Shown here one piece after another: positions 1 to 10,500 of a stretch of 27,448 nucleotides of DNA. A program made the translations under genes and the position numbers. Under the pieces are notes generated by a model that worked only from the letters and a program-made list of their open reading frames with translations, did no database searches and was not told the DNA's origin. Each line of letters opens with the position of its first letter. The first letter of the stretch is position 1. Origin of the DNA: Phoronis ovalis (lineage: Eukaryota > Phoronida > Phoronidae). The DNA is taken from positions 1 to 27,448 of the forward strand of contig JAOXYB010042948.1 in the NCBI GenBank assembly GCA_028565635.1, in the 5' to 3' direction.

Positions 1-222
1 TTTGGAATTTGGTTTGTATCAGTCAGTTTGCGTAAAAATGGATTGCTATACTCAAATATTTTAAAATTTTGGATTGCAACCCTTATATTTCACAAAATTT
101 GGATTGCTACTCTAAAATTTCAAAAAATTTGGTTTGGGTTTGCTACCACAGCTAAAATGTTGGATTGGGTTGGGCGGTACATCCCCGTAGTCAAAAAATC
201 TCGAGTACACCCCAGGATTTAG
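1..222 (+). repeat. Dispersed repeat, copy 1 (cut by window edge)
   Basis: The stretch contains reiterated short motifs of the form AAATTTGGATTGCTAC. It matches a second copy at 21201-21282 in the same orientation, including the shared block CAGTCAGTTTGCGTAAAAAT followed by GGATTGCTATA. The left boundary lies outside the window. Sequence to about 540 looks like a continuation of the same repeat, with the recurring phrases TTGTTTAGA and GGTGCAT, but has no second copy here to prove it. The short open frame inside it is part of the repeat and is not a gene. Family unknown. Confidence 0.65.
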
Positions 223-1388
223 AGCATGAAAATCGGCAACTTTGAACAAAAAGGGTTACATTTTTGGCCTTGGTCTTACTTGGATAATTTTTTTTTTATG
301 AAAGTCTTGTTTAGAATAGGTCCAGTCGCCATTTTAGATGTGGTTTAGGGCCTCTTTTTTGCTTGTCGAAATTTTTAGTCTTTTTGAAGGTGCATGGTTT
401 TGTTTAGAGGTGCATTTTCGTGCATCTGAACCACTTGTTTAGAGACTTTTTTCATACCATTCACGAGTATTGATACCCATTTTAAATACCTGAGTGCCCG
501 CCTGGGAAAAAGTGCGCGAAATCTTCACAAATGAGGAAGTTTATGTAACATACAGAGAAAAAATAAAATAATGTGCTCAGTTCAAAAATGAAGTTGAAAG
601 TCCATTTAGATTTAGAGATTAAAATATATCCACTAAGTATCAATCAGTTGTATGCAAGCTAATGTAACATGTGACCATAGTAATAAATAATGCAAGTAAT
701 GTTAAAACAATTTTATTGGAATAAACAATTAACAAATAACATTCAGATCTTTACATTTACAGCCATGTGTTACAAGGCTTGTGAAAAAGTATATTACAAA
801 ATGTGTACTATGTAGATGCAATCTTGTAAATGCTTTGTTCTCGTTATGAATAACGGTATGCAATGTCTCTGTGAACAGAACACAAGAGAACAAAGTCAAG
901 AGCTCATCTCTCACATTATAGCTCACATCTGACAATAAATTCGGCAGAGTAAAAAAAATAGAAGTAGCTAACATTTTACTATTTTTGTAGATAACAATAA
1001 ATTTGTATGGATAAAAAAGTAGAAATGGTTCCCCTTAACCCGTTTGAGTTAATAAATAAGAATAGATGTCTGTTTGTACCGAAAGAACACGGAATTTAAT
1101 GTAAACTTATTAAAGTGCTGTAAGGTAATAGTCGACATACGCGAACCTTGATTTTTGATGTCCTAACAAAGCTGCTGATTTTTATTTGTGAGCTTCGTCT
1201 AATTATGGTAGGGAACTTGATAATGTAATTATAATAACTTAGATATAAATAATTATCACACTGCTTCTCAAAAACAAGAGAGACATCTCCAAGCGCCAAG
1301 ATTTGGCCTGCATGCGGGTTGTCACTGCTTGTAAAGTAGAGTTGTATTCTCTACTAAGTAAGATTTTAAATTTCTGTTAAACGCTGCT
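223..1388. other. Repeat continuation and 3' flank of the astacin gene
   Basis: No coding exon is supported here. The first 300 bases look like continued dispersed repeat. The remainder follows the stop codon of the minus-strand protease and should include its 3' UTR. Two AATAAA hexamers on the minus strand, at 1181-1186 and 712-717, are candidate polyadenylation signals. Small open frames (for example 729-974 minus) have no recognisable motifs and are treated as chance. Confidence 0.5.
1181..1186 (-). promoter_or_regulatory. Candidate polyadenylation signal AATAAA
   Basis: A canonical AATAAA on the minus strand lies about 200 bases past the stop codon of the astacin-like protease. A second candidate lies at 712-717 minus, so the 3' UTR could be about 0.2 or 0.7 kb. 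No cDNA evidence is available to choose between them. Confidence 0.4.
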
Positions 1389-1560
1389 TTAACCCAATTT
1401 TTGCTTTTTCATTCCAATAAATTCAGTTTCTGGGACTGACTGATATTTCAAGTTAAAACCACTCCTCCTAAATGATCTATAAGTAAATACTCGAAACAAA
1501 ACCAGCATCTCTTTGTCTTCTGAAAATATTACTTCTTTTGGACTTTCGTAGCAACAAAAT
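1389..1560 (-). CDS. Astacin gene exon 14: end of CUB, C-terminal tail and stop
   Basis: Opens RFCCYESPKEV where CUB domains normally have FCG, then continues through MLVLFRVFTYRSF and SGFNLKYQSV, the final CUB strands. A 14-residue basic tail and TAA follow. No second CUB or TSP1 module follows. Acceptor CTCTTTTCAG. Confidence 0.85.
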
Positions 1561-4500
1561 CTGAAAAGAGTTAAATGAGTTACTAAATGAAAAGAGGTAT
1601 AGGGTAACAACATATGTAGCACTGCTATAGAAATAAAACGTCAACTAGACTGACCCAGAACTGTAGCTCAATCACTCGCAAAATGTCTGATTGTATAATG
1701 TTTGAAGTTATATTTTATAGTTTCAATCATGTTATCTGCATAAATAGTAAAGATAAAAACGTAAACTTTTAGCAAAATTGTGGCTCTTATTATTGCAGCG
1801 TTTTAGTATTTTGGCTGCTGGATTTTGTAATCAATTTTATTTTCCCTGTTGCCTTTTAAATTGTGTTGCAAATTCGTTAAGAGAAACAGGGATTTTGTTT
1901 TGTAAAATCCAATAATTTGTCAACGTTAATGAATACAAACCTTGGCCCGCCAACACTTTTATCTTTACGTGGTCTTATTTCCAAATAGTCATGACACAAA
2001 CGGACACTCCTTGTACACGGTAAACCGAACTCTCCTTCAAACCATACTCTTAGTCTAAATCCAGGATCCGTCTGAAAAAAATTAACAAAACCAAAGACAT
2101 TAGAATAGTAAATCGCAAAAAAACGTGTTGACGATTTACGTTTTAAATGCTGTAAAACACAAACCTAATATATATACAAGTAAAAGGTGACATTACAACA
2201 TTTCATAAGGGACTGTTTCAAAGAAGGGCTATGTTTAATAAAATTCAGTTTTGCAAAAGTAATGATGGTACACTCATGCATGCTCGTGTTGTGAATGCCA
2301 TGTTCTCCCAAAATAATTATTTTCACCCATTTTTTTAATTTAACAAAAGCTGAGCTACGCCAATTTGACATAATCAAATATAAATTATGTTGCTGTACGA
2401 TATGCAATAAATTGCATTAAAATTATATGATCAAATTTTCTACTTTACCCTCAAAAGCCATGAACACTCTTGATCGTCTGAATAAGTAAAAGTTGAAAAG
2501 TATGAAGGCGGTGACTCTAGTGTTCCTATCTCACCTCCTGAGATAAATTTCTCCCCACCACATTGATCAACTGAAATAAAAACAATCAATGTTAATCGGA
2601 AATACAGTCTATAAAAAAACTTAAATGAAACTGTTTCAATATTCTCAGAATCATTAATTTGAAAGGAAACATTAAACAGAAAATAAGCAGCGATAATAAG
2701 CTGATTATCATTTGAGTAGTCGTGGCTGAGTGGTTAGGCAATGGACTTGAAATCCATTGGGATATTTCCGCGCAGGTTTAAATCCTGCCGACTACGTTTC
2801 CATATTTTTCCTGATAAAATTGTAAGCATTTTACTCTTTATTTCAAAACACAATATCAACACGTTTACTTTTTAAGGTGACAGGTAAAATTTATGGCCAA
2901 TTTTAGGTAAGTGAAGAAAATAACATAACAGAAGTAAATCTAATATCTTGATGACTATGAACATTTTTTTTCAATTCTTATCAAAAGAACAATGTATTTT
3001 TGCTTTTTATATTTCGGGATGTTGCAGCTACATTAAAAAAAGCTTACCTCTTCAAAGTAGTAAATTTAACCCTTAATGGCATTCTTTCTGATAATGTCTC
3101 AGGTTTGTAAATTACAAGAATATTTTTAATTTATAGTAATTATGTCGCTTCTTTTTAAAAAGGTATGCATTATTATTAGCTTATCATTTGAGTATACAAC
3201 ACCGTAGATTTACATTTACTTTTGCATATGACTGAATTAGGGCAAACCTCAAATGACATGTGTCAGTACCTCCTTTAAAAGCGTCAATGTCACCACAAAA
3301 CTGCCCTTGAAATCCATCAGGGCACAAGCACCTTGAGCAAGCATTTGGATCTTGGTATCCATCTCGTAGGCATGGAAATGCTAGATCGCTAGGTCGACAT
3401 TTTGCTAAAAATATCAAGGAAAATTGCATTAACTTATAGTTTCCATTTTAACTATGATAATTATCATTATAATTGGTAATTGACAATAAACATCATATTT
3501 ACGCAGAATAATTGTGTAGCATCTCTGACTTATGAAAAAACTTCCGTTTGCAACGAGATGCGAATCAATGGTTACACATATAGATAAAGGTATCAATAAA
3601 TCATCAGTATACTTTAATTATATACATATAAATTTTAAAAATTTGAGACACTGTTTCGTAGACCCATAGGTAAAGATAATTTTTGCCAAATTTCAGCTTT
3701 TTAGGTGCAAAGGCTTTGTTCTAATTTTTTTTGAAAATTAAAATTCGAAAAACATAATTTTTTTACAAAATGGATGCTTAACAGATCATGAGAATTATTT
3801 TCAAATTTTTGCCTTTGAACTCATTAAAGTATAACATTTGCAAAAATGTGTACTTTACATGTATATCTACTTTGATTATGAAATAAATAAGGAAAGTTAT
3901 AGTCAAGGGTTTTTGTTATATCTCGAGTCTTTAAATGTTTAATTATTTTATGGCTTTATCCAGACTAAGAAGTGTCCAAATTTACGTATTTTTGTTTATA
4001 CTACCAAAAGCGATTAATTTATTGATATTAATGCTATTAATGAAGAAATAAAACTGTCAGCTGGCAATAAATTTCAATTAACTATAAATTCCTTCTTAGC
4101 CTGTAGGCAGGTTACTTTACGTTTGCTTGCTATAAAAACTGAAATGTAACCTGTTTAATTCAGTTTTATTGTCAAAGCGAATAAAAAAAACTATTTCTGC
4201 ACAAAACTTTTGAGCTTTCCGACAAAATAAAAGCCAGAAAGCCTCAAGCTGTGTACAAACCTTGGCAATATGCTAAGTTTGCTGCCTTTGCATCCGCGAA
4301 AGAGATAGTAAGCCGCTGTCCTATTGTACTCATAAACTCTGAATCTTGAGTTGTAATCGTAGTATAACCATCTTTTGTAAATTCCTGAAATAATGAGCTA
4401 AATTAATAGTTGCATGCTAAAATAGTTTCTAGAACTCGTGCGTGCACTTATTTTTTTATTAATGTACAATGTACAACAGGTTAAACATATTGGAGACATG

Positions 4501-7500
4501 TCCGTACAATGTAGTATGTGCTTATTCACTACCATATTTAGAAAGGTACAACTATATAACAAGGATTCTTAATGCTACAATTTTGTTCGAACACACGTGT
4601 TTCAAGCGTTCAATACTTACACTATAGAAAGGATTTTTTGGCAACACTTACAGCTAGTACTGGTAGAAATTGCATATCAATATAAGATTAATCAAAAAAG
4701 TTACCATTTTGTCTCATGATTTTATATTCCACTGGACTTGTATAGTTTGTAAAGCAACTTATAAAGTCCAAAACTGCTACATCTAGTGAAGTAGATGCAT
4801 AAGTTAGCCAAATAATCACGATGCATGTAATAATAATTCATATATGTCAAAAGTGAGGGCACAGAAAGTTGCGTAGTAAGCGTAATAATAGTTTCACTTA
4901 CTTTTTGATTGTAATGCATAATCGACGAGTAATCATAAGAGATTCCGTACGTGTTGATATATAGATCGCTCAATTTTTGAAAGTTTATAAGTTTGCCATC
5001 CTTTATGTGAGTTGAGTTAATGGAAACAAACTCATCTCTGTCCGGTCGAACATGTTCATGGTAAAAACCAATGACGTGACCAATTTCATGAGCAATTATG
5101 CCAAACTGAAAAGATTTAAAACAGGATATTATTGTTATTGTATGATATGGCATAACTTTAATTCTAAAATAAAGGTTTTCGTAGCAATTCAGCAATATTC
5201 CTAGCGCCATCCCGAAGAGGAAGTAGCTCATTTTGGTAACATGTTTCTTTTGAATGAGTATCGTCGTAATGTTTAATACTATATCAGAAAGCACAAAGCA
5301 GCAAAGTTGGAAGCAAAATACAAAAAATGAAATACTGCAGCTTACTGTGTAACAATTCGGAGCCAAATTTATCTGTTGTTCGATTATGCCAGGAGTTCTG
5401 CCAACGTATGTAGAGCAGCCTCCATCTCTACAAAAATGACAATGATACATAATTATTATCATTTATTTATGCAACATAACGTAGCCATTGTGTTTACATG
5501 GGTTACATGAAAAGCAAAACCATTATACAGTTTTACGGCAGCCCATCGTATGTCTACACCTTTTAAACATTTTGCCTGTTCAAACATCTAATCAATATAG
5601 TATATCCCGCTTACTTAATGGGTAACGTATTCTGGTTTTACTAAAAACATGCAGGAACGTTCTCTTCCTGCTGTTACCGTTTTTGAATGAAAAACTCATT
5701 GGTATCTCTGTATGCCTCCCGTGCTTTAGTTTGAGGCTTCATTTACTACTTAGTACTTCATGTAGTTAAAAATGACATCTATGTCTACGTTTATCGGGTT
5801 TATGTTTGACGCTTAAAATATGTGTCATTCATGAAACAAATGAGCCACATACGCTTTTGTGAATCTGATAAAGGAATCTGTTGGCCTCGCTGTTGGTGCT
5901 AATTCAAGAAATTCCAAGCATGTCACTTCCTCCCATTTGCTTAGCGCATCATAAATGGCATTTTTCTCTACCAGAGCTAAAATGAATTTGGAAAGGACAA
6001 ACTTAATTGTAATAAATTATATATTTATTGCTTTGTGTTTAAGTTATTATTAATTGCACAATTAGTGTTTGCTTAATATACAACACTTACTTTGTGTTGG
6101 GTCTAATTTGTACTTGATTGGTAGATCCCACTGTTTAAATGGAGCTTGATTAAAGTTGACGACCTTTCTTTTCTGCCGTGATCCTGGTTTCCTTAGACTC
6201 TGGTACATTTCTGCTATCTGAACCGGAGTCACATACATGTCATCTATCATATTATCTGTTATATTAATAGTGATATTAATAGGCGGAGGCCTGGTAGGCT
6301 GAAGAATAAAATGAAACAGCTTCGTTATGAAAAAATTCAGCTTTAAATCAATATTGGTAAAAAAGATGTCAACAAAGCATTTGTGACTGTCACAGCAACT
6401 CCGACAGCAAACATTCGCCTCTGCCCTCTATAATTTATAAGCATTCACTCACTCATTAATTTGGTCAATCGTTTTTAAATTTCCCGAAGCAGTCACCTAG
6501 ATATTTTGAAAAGCAAGAAATAAAATTAAAAGTATTTTTTTCACCGAGAAAGAAAAATGAAAAACAAAGAACACTTGTACATGCAACGGTAGTAAATACC
6601 TTTACATCCAATGAACTTCTGACACCACTACCTTCAGGGTTATTCTTTATAAAGCAATCACGCCGTGGAGGAATGCCCCCACAGTTCCGAAATATGTTAT
6701 GATGCCGATGGTTAAATCGGAACCTGGAGTTAATCCATTTTATCTATGCAGTGAGAAAATATTTCACACAGGTAACTTTTGCGCATGCAAACTCTATATT
6801 GTAAAATGTTATGAACTAAAGAACATTGTAGCAAAAGAACATTGTAGCAAAAGGGTTCAGATAGGAAAAGTAAGATAAAGATAAATGTAATCATGAAAAA
6901 TCCAATAATTTTAAAGCATAGGTATAATGAAATGAAAAGCATGATATTTTGGCTCTTGAATAATTTACACGCAGCATATTTTAAACTGAATAGTACAGTT
7001 TTGCGGAAAATATATAAAGGTAAAAAGAATACCGGAATTTATATTTCAGATTAATTGCAAGCCCTTCATCAAGCAAAAAATGCAAATCACAACAAACACA
7101 TAAGTTAGCATTGTTTGACTTAGCTAAAATGACCCAGAACTACAGTTTTTGTTTATCCGAGTGTTGTTTTCAATGGTATTCCTTGCACTCGATGATTTTT
7201 AGGTACAAAAGGATATCAAACTGAAATAATTTCAAAATGGACCAGGTGTTTAATTTGTTTAACATAGTAGCTGGATGGGCGCTTTCTATTTTTCTTTCAA
7301 TTTATCTGTAAAAGAGTTTTCTCTGAAATATTTTATTGCCGAAGCAAAGTAACAAAGCCTCTAGCCCTCTAGTAGTACTTACTGGTGATAAAGTGGTCTG
7401 TCTAACATTTTCCTCGTCGTCGTCATCCTCTTCACTATCATCGTCATCAAAGGACTCATAAACTTCTTCTGACAACTTTGATAACGAAAGCTTGGCAAAT

Positions 7501-10500
7501 TCCCATTCCATCTCTGACAGACCGTGATGGATTAAGTATTCTTCCCGATTTTTTTCAAAAGATGGGTTTGCAAAGGGGGAAATTGGTTCATCATCATCAT
7601 CATCATCACTTTCTTCTGCGTCATCATCATCGTCATCGTCATCATCGTCATCGTCATCTGAAGCATCGTCATCAGCAGCATCATCATCATCAGAAGCATC
7701 GTCATCAAAAGCATCGTCATCGTCATCGTCTCTCTTATGTCTTGAGAGGCTGAGGTGTTCTAAATCTTCTTCAGTGTAGAGGTTTTGTTGAGTTAAAAAA
7801 CGCTGAAATGGTAAATTTAGTATTCAAATCTATGCGTTATGTATCTATTCTTATACATTTCACTTTACATCAACTTGTTTTTTATTAAGGAATTAATTAG
7901 TTGTTGATTAAATGAAATATCTGCATATAATGAGCTGCAATGGTACGTTTTTGAAATCCATATGTCAGAGGGTCAAACCAAGCCTGACATTAAATTTATC
8001 GTTTATTAAATATATCACGTTTTAATATATTCCCACATCTTCACATTAATTTGTTTAGGCAATATTAATATATGTCCGGAAACAACAGGTGAGATTATTT
8101 GTGGACATAGGAAGCAATGTCTAGAGTGAAAAGTTAATCACTGAGATGTACACAGTACCTATTTAATTGATTCATTATAATCATAATATATAGACAATTA
8201 GTCCCAGTCTGAACTATTCATTCCCGTTCTTGAATGGAGTAATTTTTAAAAAATCAATAGGTATTGATAGGAAACTGGGATTAAAAATTACTAAAAATGC
8301 TAGGACTTATTACTCCACTTACTTTCCGTTGAATAGCTTTATTTAAATCCCTGTTGAAGGCACACGTGGCAACGGTATTGCATTTTACACAATTTCTTAA
8401 ATAGATACGTTTGCGTACTCGTAGGTATAAAGTTTTCAGGAAATGTACATGGGATTTTTTTTAATAGTTTGGTACAAAGCTCCGTTTGGCACATACGATC
8501 TCACAGACGTCTCGATTTGCGAAATTTGATTTAAATTTGACATTTTTACGTCATAAGATGTACCACCCACTAACCTTATATTGTCATTCAGATTTTTATG
8601 TAGAAATAACGCTACACTACATAGTATACCCGGCGTAACACATTCGTAAGACAGAGGAAATGCCTTACAATGTCTACGATCTGGAACGACACGCGTAGTG
8701 AGTTTCATCAAAAAGGTTAACCTTATACCACATAAACATATATATACCATATAGAACATATAAATGTTTGCGTTTGCTTACACTTACTAACCTACACTTT
8801 TCAAACAGAAAATTTATAAAATCTATTTCTAACGACTGATGTCAGTTTATCAAACACGCTGTGTCAGTAATGATGAAGCAGTTTTAATTTATACATTGTG
8901 ATACAAAATTTAGCATATCAAGTATCTGATATTATAATTATAATATTTAGTAAAAAAAAAAGAAGATTAATAAAGAAGTGTTATATAAAAAGTACATAAC
9001 TGAGTAATTGAAAAAAAAAAATTATGCTGAATATGATTGTCTGCTAATAAAACTGTCACTTATATGGCTTAGAGCATAAGATGACAGTGAATTGCAAATA
9101 ATATCTTTACCTAAAAATATTGTTTTAATTTCTCATATTAACTGCATTATTTTAAATAGAATGCATGTGATGCTAAATATGTCTTTAAATAACTGCGGAA
9201 ATTATATTTTCATAGCAACAAATCTTGCAGTTGTAACATTGAAATATATTGGCGATCCGATGCGATTCTTAGGGTAGATGTGTAATTAAAATAGAATACA
9301 CTCTATATAGTTTTAACTGGATCTAAATAAATTAATCAGCAATATGCCATGATGCATACTCTATCAAATATGAAATAGGATGCATCAATAAAGTTTTGCA
9401 GAAGAATATTTAAATTAATCATAATAATGACGACTATCAGAAATCGCGAAATGACACCAAATATCTTCACCCACGTGATTATAATTTATCACTGTTTGGA
9501 ACTTTAGTCTATATTATTATGCAAGTGAACTAAAATAGTCTAGGTTATAATACAATTTGAAATAAAATCGACTGCAAAGAAGTGCTTACGTCATTATAAA
9601 ATAATAACGTAAAAATGACCTAGTATTTTACACCTTAAAACATCATCTATAACGCCGGTTAGATACATGATATGGTCCGGAGTTACGGTAACATTATATT
9701 TCACGTCATTATCGTTAATATAATGAGCACGATTTTTTTTACATCAATGCCTCTTTACATACTCAGAAAATACATCCCCTCCTTACTTGAAACTCCAATT
9801 AGAGGTGTGTTATTGGGATGTGTTATTGTTATACTGGTCAGCAAGGCCAGTGATATGCGAATTTCAATACAGTCGTCATAAACACTACTAGATCTGTGAC
9901 ACTTTTGTCACAATGTTTTTTATGTTTTGTACAGCAAAAATCATATTTCTAAACAAACTACAAATGAAAGATTCTGTTAAATACATATTTTTACATGCAA
10001 CGAAGGATACTGTAATATTCTAAAATGCTAGTGATGCTGATGATGATGGTGCGTGCTTTCCATAAAACGGAGAACAACGATTTCTTTAAATCGGCACGGT
10101 TGCAAACAATTTTGTTTCTATTAACAGGATTGTTGCGAGCTCTTACAATCTGAAGAAGGTTTTAGATAATTAAAAACTGAAACATAAATTATTATTGGAT
10201 TGTTTTTCTTTTTTCATAATTTTTTGTTATAATTTACGTGCATTTCTTTCATTCTTCAAACGTTTTGAAGACTGAACTTTATGTTTATTTCTTCAATAAA
10301 AGTTTAGTTTTTTATTTATCTTATCTTGTAGCCTTTTATCTATATTAGTGAATAAACTATAATGCTATTTCTTTAAACTTTAGAAGACCGTTGGACACAG
10401 GTGCACAAACTAGGTAAGTAAAATTGTTTTAAAACCTAATTGCTTGCCTAAATTAATTATCTCTTTGCTTAATTAGTTAAGAATTAAAAATACTAAGGCA

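Noticed and set aside
7532-7726. Minus-strand poly-Met open frame
   Set aside because: Another frame of the same triplet repeat; the Asp frame alone is continuous with real coding sequence on both sides.
7478-7753. Plus-strand poly-His open frame
   Set aside because: It is the complement of the Asp-coding triplet repeat of protease exon 4 and has no splice or family support.
8323-8435. Calcitonin-like peptide motif (KCNTVATCAFNRDLNKAI) in the minus-strand frame around exon 3
   Set aside because: The C-x5-C ring and following helix recall calcitonin-family peptides, but there is no amidated Gly-Pro end, the frame runs straight into the protease pro-region, and the best splice model places the cysteines in the intron.
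8436-8759. 107-codon minus-strand frame between exons 2 and 3 of the protease
   Set aside because: It ends in a stop before exon 3, shows no astacin pro-region resemblance and lies in the predicted intron.
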